Notes: generated from the letters alone by a model not told the origin. Shown: positions 32,761 through 42,225, counted from the first letter of the stretch. The stretch is DNA of 64,000 nt from Nitrospira sp. SG-bin1 (GCA_002083365.1 LVWS01000022.1:1-64000); one strand, 5' to 3'. Program-made: numbers and translations.

Positions 32761-35187
32761 CTACACTCCGGCCATCGCCTCCTGCTCAATAAATGTCGGA
32801 GCCCCGTCCCGCAGCACTACTTTCACTTTGCGGATCTCTTTAAAACGTCCCCTGATCAGTTCATCCGAGAGCGGATCACCGATGGCACGTTGGATAGCCC
32901 GCCGCATTGGTCTGGCTCCGTACAGCGGCTCATACCCCTCTTTGATCAACCACTGTTTGACTTCGTCGTCGACCTCGATTTCAATTCCCTTGTCCAAGAG
33001 ACGGAGGTTCAATTCGCGCAGGAGAATATCCAAGATGCTGTAGAGCTGCTCTTTTTCCAATTGATGGAAAATCACGATTTCATCGATCCGGTTCAGAAAT
33101 TCTGGACTGAACGATTTTCGAAGCTCTCCAAGCACTTCTTCCTTCTTCCGACGCGCGGCTTCACCTTCCGTGCTCTGGAAACCAAGGGAGACACCCTTCT
33201 GAATCATTTTCGTCCCGATATTCGACGTCATGATGACGACGGTATTCTTGAAATCGACCTTTCGTCCAAGGCTATCGGTCAACACGCCGTCGTCTAGAAC
33301 TTGAAGCAGGACATTGAACACGTCCGGATGTGCCTTTTCGATTTCATCGAACAACACGACAGAATACGGTCGACGACGAACCTTTTCGGTTAACTGTCCT
33401 CCCTCTTCATATCCGACATAGCCGGGAGGGGCTCCAAAAAGCCGAGAACTGGTAAACTTCTCCTGATATTCGGACATATCGACACGAATCAATGCATCTT
33501 CGCTATTGAAGAGAAACTCCGCCAAGGTCCGGGCCAGTTCTGTCTTGCCCACACCCGTCGGTCCCAAGAAAATGAACGAGCCGATTGGCTTCCGGGCTTC
33601 CTTCAAGCCGGCACGAGATCGGCGGATGGCGCGGGCCACGGCGGAAATTGCTTCATTTTGGCCGACGACTCGTTTATGGAGAAACTCTTCCATGCGTAAT
33701 AGTTTGTTGGACTCTTCCTCCTCCAGCTTAAAGAGCGGAATGCCGGTCATTTTTGAGACAACGTAAGCGACATCCTCTTTTCCGATCACCGGCTTGTTCT
33801 TTTCCTGGTTCTTTTTCCATTCTCGTTTGGACTCGTCGAGCAACTTCCGCAACCGCTCTTCTTCCTCGCGATGCCGTACGGCTTCCTCGAAATTCTGCAT
33901 GGAGATCGAGAGTTCTTTTTCCCGCGACACCTTCTTCAGCTCTTGTTCCATCGCTTTTAATTCAGAAGGAAGTGCGTACGTCTGGAGTTTGGCACGCGAG
34001 CCGGTTTCGTCAATCAAATCGATCGCCTTGTCGGGCAGGAACCGATCGGTGATGTACCGATCCGATAACTTGACGGCCTCGACGATTGCTTCTTCGGTGA
34101 TTTCCACGCCGTGATGTTCTTCGTATCGATCCCGAAGCCCTTGGATGATGCGGACCGTTTCGTCGAGATTCGGTGGCTGAACATGAATCGGCTGAAATCG
34201 CCGTTTCAAGGCACCATCCTTTTCAATATGCTTTCGGTATTCATCCAGAGTTGTGGCTCCGATGCATTGAATCTCGCCACGCGAAAGGGCCGGCTTCAAC
34301 ATATTGGAGGCGTCAATGGACCCCTCGGCGGCTCCTGCGCCAACCAGCGTATGCAACTCGTCGATAAAGATGATAATATTGCCCGCTTGGACAATCTCCT
34401 TCATCACGACTTTGAGACGCTCCTCAAATTGCCCGCGGTACTTGGTGCCTGCAACGAGAGACCCTAAGTCCAACGCAATGACCCGACGGGAGAGCAGATT
34501 GTCCGGGACTTCCGATTGAACAATACGTTGGGCGAGCCCTTCGACGATGGCGGTTTTTCCGACCCCTGATTCGCCGATCAGCACAGGGTTGTTCTTGCTC
34601 CTTCGACTGAGAATCTGGAGGACGCGCTCGATTTCGTCGGCTCGGCCAATTACCGGGTCCAGTTGACCTTCTTGAGCCAACTGGGTCAAATCACGGCCGA
34701 ATTCATCAAGTGCAGGAGTATTGCTCTTTCGATCCCGCTCACGCGGAGCGGACTTTCGCAAGAACGTCACGGTTAATTGACGAGCGGTTAACAGATTGGC
34801 CCCCAGGCTTCGAAGGATTTTCCCCCCGATTCCTTCTTCTTCCCGGAGGAGACCAAGAAGAAGATGCTCGCTACCGATGTGGTTATGGCCCAGCAAACGA
34901 GCCTCTTCCACTCCGTATTCAATGACCTTCTTTACACGCGGGCTAAAAGGGATCTCTCCAAACGTCATGGTGGTCCCCCCACCCGGCAGATTTCTCTCGA
35001 TTTCCAGCCGAATCTGCTCGGTAGAAAGGCCCATTTTTTTCAGAATCATCAGGGCAATGCCATCAGACTCACGAAGGATGGCCAAAACAAGATGCTCAGT
35101 TCCCAGATAGTCGTTTTGATGTCGCTCGGCCTCCTCGCGCGCGAGGATGATGATCTTTCGACCTTTGTCTGTGAATCGTTCGAACAT
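32761..35187 (-). CDS. clpC: ClpC-type AAA+ unfoldase
   Basis: 808 residues. Two Clp-N repeats (1-145), AAA-1 with Walker A GESGVGKTA, a middle region with an UVR-like helix (NFEEAVRHREEEERLRKL), AAA-2 with GPTGVGKTE, and the C-terminal D2-small domain. The loop VSLGFQS near the end of D2 corresponds to the ClpP-docking region. Unfolds and feeds proteins to ClpP. The length and the short middle domain fit ClpC rather than ClpA or ClpB. A promoter and a terminator bracket it as a single-gene unit. Confidence 0.94.
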   Translation of the reverse strand: MFERFTDKGRKIIILAREEAERHQNDYLGTEHLVLAILRESDGIALMILKKMGLSTEQIRLEIERNLPGGGTTMTFGEIPFSPRVKKVIEYGVEEARLLGHNHIGSEHLLLGLLREEEGIGGKILRSLGANLLTARQLTVTFLRKSAPRERDRKSNTPALDEFGRDLTQLAQEGQLDPVIGRADEIERVLQILSRRSKNNPVLIGESGVGKTAIVEGLAQRIVQSEVPDNLLSRRVIALDLGSLVAGTKYRGQFEERLKVVMKEIVQAGNIIIFIDELHTLVGAGAAEGSIDASNMLKPALSRGEIQCIGATTLDEYRKHIEKDGALKRRFQPIHVQPPNLDETVRIIQGLRDRYEEHHGVEITEEAIVEAVKLSDRYITDRFLPDKAIDLIDETGSRAKLQTYALPSELKAMEQELKKVSREKELSISMQNFEEAVRHREEEERLRKLLDESKREWKKNQEKNKPVIGKEDVAYVVSKMTGIPLFKLEEEESNKLLRMEEFLHKRVVGQNEAISAVARAIRRSRAGLKEARKPIGSFIFLGPTGVGKTELARTLAEFLFNSEDALIRVDMSEYQEKFTSSRLFGAPPGYVGYEEGGQLTEKVRRRPYSVVLFDEIEKAHPDVFNVLLQVLDDGVLTDSLGRKVDFKNTVVIMTSNIGTKMIQKGVSLGFQSTEGEAARRKKEEVLGELRKSFSPEFLNRIDEIVIFHQLEKEQLYSILDILLRELNLRLLDKGIEIEVDDEVKQWLIKEGYEPLYGARPMRRAIQRAIGDPLSDELIRGRFKEIRKVKVVLRDGAPTFIEQEAMAGV

Positions 35188-35256
35188 CCTGCCTCCTTAC
35201 TCGTGAGTGCGAATTCCGGCCGCGTTCGAGCAAAACCATTGAAAATTCTTGGCCTA

Positions 35257-35285
35257 ATTCTAACCACAGTATTCTTGAGAGTCAA
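35257..35285 (-). promoter_or_regulatory. Sigma-70 promoter of clpC
   Basis: On the minus strand TTGACT (35285-35280), 17 bp, TAGAAT (35262-35257). The leader to ATG 35187 is about 65 nt. No CIRCE or CtsR-like inverted repeat was seen near it. Confidence 0.7.
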
Positions 35286-35380
35286 GGTTGCGCGGATAAC
35301 GAGACAGTAACAGAACCTCAGCCATGTTCACTGTTTTTGCTTCTTGCATTGTACGAAACACAACAAGCGTATGTTATCCA

Positions 35381-35410
35381 TTGACACAAAAATGAGCATG
35401 CCGATAGAAT
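35381..35410 (+). promoter_or_regulatory. Sigma-70 promoter of nadK
   Basis: TTGACA (35381-35386), 18 bp, TAGAAT (35405-35410), about 35 bp before ATG 35450. It diverges from the clpC promoter. Confidence 0.75.
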
Positions 35411-35449
35411 CGCGCTCCCCGTATCCCTCCAATCGTATGTTTGAGATCC

Positions 35450-36310
35450 ATGAAAAGTAAAAGCATCGGAATTTTGACCAAGCCCAAATTCCCCGAGGTC
35501 AAGGCTACGCTGCTTGGCGTGGTCGCCTGGCTCCGTGCCCGTAACATCGACGTCCTGCTCGATACAACCTCGGCGACGTTGCTGAACGAACAGGGAGGTA
35601 TTCCCAAAACTCAGCTGGCCGAAAAAGCCGATGTCCTTCTGGTACTCGGAGGTGACGGGACCATTCTGAATGCAGCGCGGCTCGCGGCAGAACGGGGCAG
35701 TCCTATCCTTGGTGTTAACATGGGAGGACTCGGCTTCTTAACGGAAGTCCGACTGGATAATCTCTATCCTTCGCTCGAACGAGTGTTCGCCAACGATTAC
35801 ACCCTCGATGAACGCCTCATGTTGGCGACGCATGTTCATCGCCATGGAGAAACAGTCGCCCGGGGCATCGTGCTGAACGATGTCGTCATCAGTAAGGGCA
35901 CCCTCGCCCGTATGATCGAGCTACGAGTCGCCATAGGCGGCCAGTTCGTGACAAATCTCCGAGGGGACGGTCTGATCATCGGAACACCCACAGGTTCTAC
36001 GGCGTATTCTCTCTCTGCGGGTGGCCCCATCATGAACCCAGCTCTTCAGGCGCTTATCCTGACTCCCATCTGTCCACATACGTTGACGCACCGCCCGCTC
36101 ATCGTACCAGGCGATGTCGTCATTGAAGTGACGTTGACGAGTAAAGATGACGGTTCAATGGCCACGCTCGATGGGCAGGTCGGCGTTGCCATGATCCAAG
36201 GTGATACGGCAGTAATTCAATCGTCAGACTATCGGACTAAATTGATCAGATTTCCGGAAAGCCACTATTACGAGGTGCTACGCGAGAAACTGAAATGGGG
36301 GCATGGATAG
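35450..36310 (+). CDS. nadK: NAD kinase
   Basis: 286 residues from ATG 35450 (MKSKSIGILTKPKFPE); TTG 35441 is in frame but unneeded. Phosphorylates NAD to NADP. The GGDG motif (LVLGGDGTILNAARLA), the NMGGLGFL segment and GTPTGSTAYSLSAGGPI are intact. It is transcribed alone from its own promoter and converges on the FprA-like reductase gene. Confidence 0.95.
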   Translation: MKSKSIGILTKPKFPEVKATLLGVVAWLRARNIDVLLDTTSATLLNEQGGIPKTQLAEKADVLLVLGGDGTILNAARLAAERGSPILGVNMGGLGFLTEVRLDNLYPSLERVFANDYTLDERLMLATHVHRHGETVARGIVLNDVVISKGTLARMIELRVAIGGQFVTNLRGDGLIIGTPTGSTAYSLSAGGPIMNPALQALILTPICPHTLTHRPLIVPGDVVIEVTLTSKDDGSMATLDGQVGVAMIQGDTAVIQSSDYRTKLIRFPESHYYEVLREKLKWGHG

Positions 36311-36330
36311 AGATAGATCACTCATCCCCT

Positions 36331-37683
36331 TCACAGTTTTATCTGTTCAACATATTGGAGCATGTCTTGGTTTGCTGAAAACTTGAACTCTCCGATGCAG
36401 TCACCTTTCCCTGTGAATGAGCGTTCCGCCACTTCGAGTGCTCGTAAGCCATTCACGTCGACCGGACGACTTTTCCGTTGTTTCAAAAGCACATGCAGTC
36501 GATCGAGCACGACCTTGATATCTCCTCCGCCGGCCTTGGTCGCCAAATAGCGTTCGACAACCTCCGCACACCAATCCCCGTCCCGCTTCGCGACGCCGAC
36601 GAGCCCCTCACTGGCTTTCCGAGCCCAACCAGCTAAAAAGACCCCTTCGATCACCTGGCCTGTAGATTCATCGTAGGCTTGGAAAAGCGCATCATCCGGA
36701 TCATTACCAGTTTTATTAGGATTCGTGGTGAACATTCCATTTTTATAAGGCAACCCGACGGTTTCATCCACCTTGTCGCCGACGGCAAAAACCACCGAAT
36801 CACAAGGAAACTCATAATACTGCTTCAACCCCACGGCAACGGTATCCTGCCCCTTGGGATCGAGCCGGTTATCTTCCATTTCAAGTCCGCACACCCGATT
36901 GTTGCCGCCAACCAGAATACGCTTAGGCGATGCAAGAAAACGGAAGCCCATTTTCGTCTCGCTCACGATCGGCTCGCATTTGGTGAACTCATCGGTGAAT
37001 GCCTTTAAAACTTCATCGGGATTCTGTCCGACCTTGACGATACGGTCCCTGATGCGCTCAAACTCAGCGTTGATCCCATCCAGGTCCATATTCGCACAGA
37101 TGCTGCGGATTTCTTTTGGATTGTACTTCCGTTCTACCGGTCCTCGCCTGACAATTGCCGTGACTCTTTCTACTTTCTTGTAGCGAACCAACCAATGGGC
37201 AATGTCCACCATCACATCCCCCGCCCCGATCACGGCCACATGCTGACCCATTTCGAAAGGACGGTCACCAAAACCAGGCAAACGATTGTAATGATAGACC
37301 ACATCTTTTGCGTGAAACACGCCTTGAGCAGAATCCCCCTCGACACCAATGGCCTTCGTTCCCTGTGCCCCGATCGTGAAGACAACCGCGCTCGCACCCA
37401 ACCCGCGTACATCGTCGACCGTCAGATCCTTTCCGTTCCCGATGGAGACATTACCGAAGTAATGAACGTTCTTCTGTTGAAGAAGTTCCCAATACTGTTT
37501 CTTGAGACCACCACGAAGTTTCAGCTTAGAGGGGAATATCCCATATTCGGCCAATCCCCCGAACTTGATATCACGATTCAGAATGATGATTTCGCAGCCG
37601 GCTTTTGAGAGCGCACTGGCGACAGCCATACCAGCTGGCCCCGCTCCTGCGACGATGATCACATGTGTCCGCATCCCACTCAT
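36331..37683 (-). CDS. Ferredoxin-NADP reductase of the adrenodoxin reductase (FprA) type
   Basis: 450 residues (ATG 37674 is an alternative start). An N-terminal FAD site AGAGPAGMAVASAL, a second dinucleotide site VIGAGDVMVDIAHWL followed by VRRGPVERKYNPKEIRSI, and a FAD contact near VFLAGWARKASEGLVG match adrenodoxin reductase/FprA enzymes, which exchange electrons between NADPH and ferredoxin. There are no Fe-S cysteines, so it is not a glutamate synthase beta subunit. A 50-residue C-terminal extension follows the core. In a reverse-TCA autotroph it could link NADPH to ferredoxin; this is inference. The gene neighbours nadK, which makes NADP. Confidence 0.82.
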   Translation of the reverse strand: MSGMRTHVIIVAGAGPAGMAVASALSKAGCEIIILNRDIKFGGLAEYGIFPSKLKLRGGLKKQYWELLQQKNVHYFGNVSIGNGKDLTVDDVRGLGASAVVFTIGAQGTKAIGVEGDSAQGVFHAKDVVYHYNRLPGFGDRPFEMGQHVAVIGAGDVMVDIAHWLVRYKKVERVTAIVRRGPVERKYNPKEIRSICANMDLDGINAEFERIRDRIVKVGQNPDEVLKAFTDEFTKCEPIVSETKMGFRFLASPKRILVGGNNRVCGLEMEDNRLDPKGQDTVAVGLKQYYEFPCDSVVFAVGDKVDETVGLPYKNGMFTTNPNKTGNDPDDALFQAYDESTGQVIEGVFLAGWARKASEGLVGVAKRDGDWCAEVVERYLATKAGGGDIKVVLDRLHVLLKQRKSRPVDVNGLRALEVAERSFTGKGDCIGEFKFSANQDMLQYVEQIKL

Positions 37684-37805
37684 ATCCGTATTCCTTAGGA
37701 AGTTACGTGATAAAAAACCTTAAAATATGAAAATATGAAAGGAACGCGGACTCTAGCATAGCCGTTCCCGCACTGTCAAAAAAGTGCCGCCGACAAGAAC
37801 TGTGC

Positions 37806-37835
37806 TTGCGCGCCTACCCTCTTCTTGTCTACAAT
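37806..37835 (+). promoter_or_regulatory. Possible promoter of the GT2 gene
   Basis: TTGCGC (37806-37811), 18 bp, TACAAT (37830-37835), about 100 bp before ATG 37940. The -35 box is only a partial match. Confidence 0.45.
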
Positions 37836-37939
37836 GTCGCCCCGTTTCCGGAAGGAGGTCGCTCTGTCGCTACACTACATTCTTCTGAGCCCCATACCTC
37901 CAACGCTCCTCATTTCTTACCAAATCGCGCCCAGGCACT

Positions 37940-38926
37940 ATGCCCCGTAGCCATTCAACTCCTCCATCATTCGACGAATTCCCTGTACGGTATCATCGCG
38001 TCGACAAGGACGGCCATACAACGCCTCTCGCCGAACTGGGTCGCAATGACGCCTACGCGGTACCGAACTTCGACCTCGCCGAGGAACTGATCGCCCGCGG
38101 AGCTGATAGTGCCCGCGTTGCCATCAGCCCACATGATTGTACTGGCCACCGGTATCCGAGCTATTCCCAAGTAACGGGGGGTAAACAACTTGTTCCCGGC
38201 TCACCGTTCGATTTCAAACAATCGATCGTCATTGTTCTTCCAACGTACAATGAACGTGCCAATCTAGCGGCACTCGTCACCGCTATCGGCCAATATCTTG
38301 TAGCCGATATTTTGATCGTTGATGACAATTCACCGGACGGAACGGGAGAATTGGCGGACCAGCTCAGCGCCAAGCATAAACATGTACATGTCCTCCACCG
38401 ACCAGAAAAAGAAGGGCTTGGTCCAGCTTATCTAGCCGGGTTCGAATGGGCGCTGCAGCGAAATTATGGGTTCGTTATCGAAATGGATTGTGATTTCAGC
38501 CATGCTCCCTGGGATCTGCCCCGCTTGGTGCACCGCAGCCATACCGCCGACCTGGTGATCGGGAGTCGCTACGTACCAGGTGGCGGGACCGAAAACTGGA
38601 ACGCCTACCGCCGTTTCGTCTCTCGTTGCGGCAACAGCTATGTTGGTCTCTTCCTCGGCTCAACCATCCACGACTGGACGGGAGGATTCCGCTGCTATCG
38701 GCGTGAGCTTCTGACACGGATGAATCTCCCCGCAGTCCGTGCAAAGGGATACATCTTTCAGGTAGAGCTGGCTTGGCGGGCCCTGCAGCTTGGTGCAGAT
38801 ATTGTCGAGCTTCCCATCCGGTTTGCCGACCGCATCCAGGGGCAGAGCAAACTGGGCTGGCAGTCCATCACGGAAGCGTTGATCGAAGTCCCTAAAATGT
38901 ATCTCCTTGGTCTGAGTGGTCGATAA
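37940..38926 (+). CDS. Dolichol/polyprenyl-phosphate mannose synthase-like glycosyltransferase (GT2)
   Basis: 328 residues. The GT-A core begins near residue 92 (IVIVLPTYNERANLAALV). It has the DDNSPDGTG and DCDFSHAP motifs (metal and nucleotide-sugar binding), SRYVPGG, and the GGFRCYRRELL acceptor region. No membrane helices follow, so it is the soluble Dpm1-like form that makes polyprenyl-phosphate sugars on the inner face of the membrane. The first 90 residues are a polar leader without clear similarity, and the ribosome binding site is poor, so the start could be later. Its last 267 bp lie antisense to the lipoprotein gene at 38660-39748. Confidence 0.85.
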   Translation: MPRSHSTPPSFDEFPVRYHRVDKDGHTTPLAELGRNDAYAVPNFDLAEELIARGADSARVAISPHDCTGHRYPSYSQVTGGKQLVPGSPFDFKQSIVIVLPTYNERANLAALVTAIGQYLVADILIVDDNSPDGTGELADQLSAKHKHVHVLHRPEKEGLGPAYLAGFEWALQRNYGFVIEMDCDFSHAPWDLPRLVHRSHTADLVIGSRYVPGGGTENWNAYRRFVSRCGNSYVGLFLGSTIHDWTGGFRCYRRELLTRMNLPAVRAKGYIFQVELAWRALQLGADIVELPIRFADRIQGQSKLGWQSITEALIEVPKMYLLGLSGR

Positions 38927-39748
38927 GACTTCACCATTCCGTTCTCCCACTGACTTCACCCACCGCACAGGGAACACGAACCATATCATCCATAGTCGCT
39001 CACATAGAGACTCATCAATGGCACAAAACTTTAGAAGAGAAATTCCAGGATTGGGAGGATCGGGCGGATCAAGTTTCGTCAAATCAATGATAAGCTCGTC
39101 CTTGGCGTTGGCCAAAATTCCGTCCAGCAGGCTGCTCTTCGTAGGAATGACCGCTTCGGCGGGTTGAAACTTCAAATCAAAGCCTTTTGCGGCAGTCGGC
39201 CGCATAGGGTAACGCCGGTCATAGATCATCCCATAAGCCGGGATACCGTAAATGATTCTCCAATTTCCCAGAAGGATATGCAGTTCGGTTCCATGAACGT
39301 ACAGACCGCCTGTCGTGATGATTCGCCTCGCGAACGTTTGTGGCTGACTTAAATAGAAGGTGACCCGTTCGTTGTCTTTCGCCTCCGCAAGCGCCTCCGA
39401 GATGCGTGCGGACAAGAGGTCCAACTCATCATCCGTGAAGGCGGGAACCAGAGGAGACTCTCCCCGCCACCATCGCTCGAGCGCAATCCAATGCTCCTGC
39501 ACCTTCAATCCTGACAAAATGGTCCGCAGTTTTTCCGGTTCGATCGTGAATGGGTGACTATGGTGGCCCGGCGGCCATTCCGGCAGGACTTCCGAATCCC
39601 TTTCCAACCGCACGAAATTGACCGGATCCTCGTAGATGATTCGCGAGGGCACATGAGGAGCGGCGCAACCAACCAACAAAATGGAGCACAGGGTGAGGAG
39701 TACGGGAACGTTCCGCCCTTTCCGATTAGTCATCTCCTTGCAGTGCAC
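38660..39748 (-). CDS. Predicted lipoprotein; 3' end antisense to the GT2 gene
   Basis: 362 residues from GTG 39748 with a GGAGAGA ribosome binding site. Signal peptide with lipobox LLVGC (Cys about residue 28). A helical middle part (EALAEAKDNERVTFYLSQ) and an RRIITTGGLYVHGTELHILLGN segment suggest an outer membrane or periplasmic lipoprotein; I do not know the family. The last 89 codons are antisense to the 3' end of the GT2 gene, so this part is constrained by that gene and may be a run-on after loss of the native stop. It is the last gene of the radA-to-lipoprotein operon. Confidence 0.72.
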   Translation of the reverse strand: MHCKEMTNRKGRNVPVLLTLCSILLVGCAAPHVPSRIIYEDPVNFVRLERDSEVLPEWPPGHHSHPFTIEPEKLRTILSGLKVQEHWIALERWWRGESPLVPAFTDDELDLLSARISEALAEAKDNERVTFYLSQPQTFARRIITTGGLYVHGTELHILLGNWRIIYGIPAYGMIYDRRYPMRPTAAKGFDLKFQPAEAVIPTKSSLLDGILANAKDELIIDLTKLDPPDPPNPGISLLKFCAIDESLCERLWMIWFVFPVRWVKSVGERNGEVLSTTQTKEIHFRDFDQRFRDGLPAQFALPLDAVGKPDGKLDNICTKLQGPPSQLYLKDVSLCTDCGEIHPCQKLTPIAAESSRPVVDG

Positions 39749-39766
39749 TGCTCTCTCCTTCTCGGC

Positions 39767-40279
39767 TCACCCCTCACTGATCGTAACGGTCATCTCGGCT
39801 CGTTCCAACGGATTGTCTCGCCCATCACGCTTCATGCTGACGATTTTATCGGCCACCTCCATTCCGCTGACCACTTCTCCAAATACTGTGTATTGCCAAT
39901 CGAGGAAATTCGCGTCTGCGACGCAAATAAAGAATTGCGATCCGGCACTGTCCGGATCGTTCGCACGGGCCATGGAAACAATACCCCGTTTGTGCGGGGT
40001 ACTGTTGAATTCCGCCTTCACCTTGTACCCGGGCCCACCCATTCCGTGGGACGAACGGTCAGAACTTTTGCTGTTGGGGTCTCCCCCCTGAATCATGAAA
40101 CCAGGAATGACGCGGTGAAACGTCGTCCCGTTGTAAAACCCGTCTCGGGAAAGTGTGACAAAATTATGAACGTGGCCCGGCGCCACGTCGGGGAAAAACC
40201 TCAGCACCATTTCACCCAGAGCTTGCCCCTTGCTCGTGACGGCTATCGTGGCCCGTACCTTTTCACCAACATCAGCCAT
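39767..40279 (-). CDS. Cyclophilin-type peptidyl-prolyl isomerase
   Basis: 170 residues from ATG 40279 (MADVGEKVRATI); ATG 40306 is a possible longer start. The cyclophilin core is clear: FHRVIPGFMIQGGDP, with the catalytic Arg and Gln, then GSQFFICVADANFLDWQYTVFG. Catalyses Xaa-Pro isomerisation. No signal peptide, so cytoplasmic. In the operon it follows the Asp-box protein closely. Confidence 0.93.
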   Translation of the reverse strand: MADVGEKVRATIAVTSKGQALGEMVLRFFPDVAPGHVHNFVTLSRDGFYNGTTFHRVIPGFMIQGGDPNSKSSDRSSHGMGGPGYKVKAEFNSTPHKRGIVSMARANDPDSAGSQFFICVADANFLDWQYTVFGEVVSGMEVADKIVSMKRDGRDNPLERAEMTVTISEG

Positions 40280-40306
40280 GTCATTCGTCCTTTCTAGAGA
40301 TCCCAT

Positions 40307-41404
40307 TCAGCGAAAGAGAAATGGCGGAGGTGCCATCCCCACCTCCAACCCTTGATTGACGGCCATCCATGAGACACCGTCGTCACTGCGAAACACTCCG
40401 GAACTCGTCCCTGCGTACAGACCTTTATCACCAGATCCGATCAGCACTTGCACAGCAAGGTTTGCCAGACCCTTATTGACCGGCATCCATTGCCTTCCCT
40501 TATCTTCGGTCTTAAAAATCCCGTTACCGGTCGCCACAACGACATCGTGGTCGCCCAACACGATACCCCGGATAGAGTCGTTGGGCAGCGACCGACTGAT
40601 TGCGCGCCACGTGAGGCCTCCGTCGGTGCTGCGAAAAACTCCGCCGTCGAATGTTCCGGCGAAAATGCTTTGGTCTTGATCAATTACTAAGACACGAATG
40701 AAATTTTCGACCATTCCCTCATGATCCTTCAACCCATGTCGCATACGAACCCAACCGGTGGAGCCAGGGCTGAATCGAAAGATACCTTTACCCGATGTGC
40801 CGGCAAACAAGGTCCCGTCAGCGGAGCGAGCGAGTGAGTGGACCAGAATATCATCTAACCCCGCTGTCACTGAGGTCCAACGATCTTCGGAACCATGTAG
40901 GCGATACACGCCATCTCCGGTACCGGCGAATAGCTCCTGTTCGACCGCCAGTAAGGCCTTGACTTCAAGCTGTTTGAGCCCCGCATTGACCGACTGCCAG
41001 CTCTTCCCGTCATCCTGCGAACGAAACACTCCGCCACGGAAAGTTCCGGCATAGAGAGTGCCGTCTTTCGTTGAAGCCAAACTCAGGATAAACGGATCAG
41101 TGATGCCACCTCCTACTTGGGCCCACGTCATACCACGGTCGGCTGTACGAAACACTCCATGCCCGAACGATCCTGCATAGAGCACCCCCTTTGCATTGAT
41201 CGTCAACGCCTGCACGCTCGCGGCAGATTGTTCGGATGGTCCCCGTGCCGCCGAAAGATCCGAAACTCGGAAAGCCGTAGCAGGGAGCGGCGGGTTTGAA
41301 ACCTGGATACTCTCTCCACCCGCCGAACCGAGGAGAACACCCCACAGTAGCGTGACACGGACGATGATACCTATATGGTCAATCTTTACCGACCCGCGCG
41401 TCAT
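40307..41404 (-). CDS. Secreted Asp-box (BNR) beta-propeller protein
   Basis: 365 residues. An N-terminal hydrophobic signal segment (about 10-28) is followed by at least six propeller blades with Asp-box turns such as SQDDGKSW, STDGGLTW, TEDKGRQW and SDDGVSW, alternating with VLYAGSFGHGVFRT-type strands. It resembles the Ycf48/sortilin type of BNR propellers; Ycf48 assists assembly of photosystem II, but here the partner is unknown. ATG 41404 overlaps the tatC stop by 4 nt, so it is coupled with tatC. Export by the Sec or Tat route is not decided (no RR motif in the signal). Confidence 0.8.
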   Translation of the reverse strand: MTRGSVKIDHIGIIVRVTLLWGVLLGSAGGESIQVSNPPLPATAFRVSDLSAARGPSEQSAASVQALTINAKGVLYAGSFGHGVFRTADRGMTWAQVGGGITDPFILSLASTKDGTLYAGTFRGGVFRSQDDGKSWQSVNAGLKQLEVKALLAVEQELFAGTGDGVYRLHGSEDRWTSVTAGLDDILVHSLARSADGTLFAGTSGKGIFRFSPGSTGWVRMRHGLKDHEGMVENFIRVLVIDQDQSIFAGTFDGGVFRSTDGGLTWRAISRSLPNDSIRGIVLGDHDVVVATGNGIFKTEDKGRQWMPVNKGLANLAVQVLIGSGDKGLYAGTSSGVFRSDDGVSWMAVNQGLEVGMAPPPFLFR

Positions 41405-42177
41405 CGTAGTCTGGTTCCGGCAGTGTTGATCGGCAGATCCGGATCGAGCGGCAAATCGATCCCTCCCGAGTCCTGATTTCGCCCGAACAGTCTGGCGCCA
41501 AGAATCCCGATTTCATACAGCACCATCAAGGGAACCGCCATCAGGAGCATCGTAAACAGTGTTGCGTCGGGAGTGACGATGGCAGAAACCATGAGACACA
41601 GCAAAACCGCATGCTTGCGGTAATGAGCGAACGTGTCCGCCGATGCCATCCCGGTCATGGCGACGAGACTCATGGCCAAGGGCAGTTCGAAGGCACAACC
41701 GAAGATGAGCAGGAATTTCACATTGAAATCAATGTACGTGCCGACGCTCAGCTGCGGAGTGACATCGCGATCGAGTCCGAAACTCACGAATAGGTCGATG
41801 ACCAGCGGCAAAATCACCACATTGCAGAAAATGAGCCCTAACGCGAACAATCCTCCGGCCACTAGGAACAGCGGGATCGCCCAACGCTGTTCTTTCGGTA
41901 ACAGGGCTGGTTCGACGAATTTCCAACACTGATAAAAAATGACCGGCAAACTGAGAATGAGAGCGGCCAACAACGATACTTTGATCGAAGCGAACAGCGC
42001 CTCCGTCGGCCCATAAAACGCCAGCTGGTTCGAAAAGGGTCGATTGAGCCATGCCACCATCTCGGCGGAAAAAGAGAAGGTGACCCCCAAGGCCCCCAAA
42101 ACCGTCACACCTATGATGATCAGTCGTCGCTTGACGGCTTGGATATGAGAGACAAGCGGATGGATGGTCTGTGTCAT
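41401..42177 (-). CDS. tatC: Twin-arginine translocase subunit TatC
   Basis: 258 residues from ATG 42177 (MTQTIHPLVSHIQAVKRRLI). Six membrane helices, with the family segment LFASIKVSLLAALILSLPVIFYQ (partly shown) and the conserved Glu/Asp-rich ends near FELPLAMSLVAM and IVTPDATLFTMLLMAVPL. It recognises the twin-arginine signal. tatA and tatB are not adjacent. The N-terminal LxSHIxxVKRR motif, the usual HxxELRxR variant, is altered (SHIQAVKRRL). Confidence 0.92.
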   Translation of the reverse strand: MTQTIHPLVSHIQAVKRRLIIIGVTVLGALGVTFSFSAEMVAWLNRPFSNQLAFYGPTEALFASIKVSLLAALILSLPVIFYQCWKFVEPALLPKEQRWAIPLFLVAGGLFALGLIFCNVVILPLVIDLFVSFGLDRDVTPQLSVGTYIDFNVKFLLIFGCAFELPLAMSLVAMTGMASADTFAHYRKHAVLLCLMVSAIVTPDATLFTMLLMAVPLMVLYEIGILGARLFGRNQDSGGIDLPLDPDLPINTAGTRLR

Positions 42178-42225
42178 ATTGACAGATTCGGCCGCCTGCA
42201 AAGGCGATAACCCCGAGTGGCCCCG

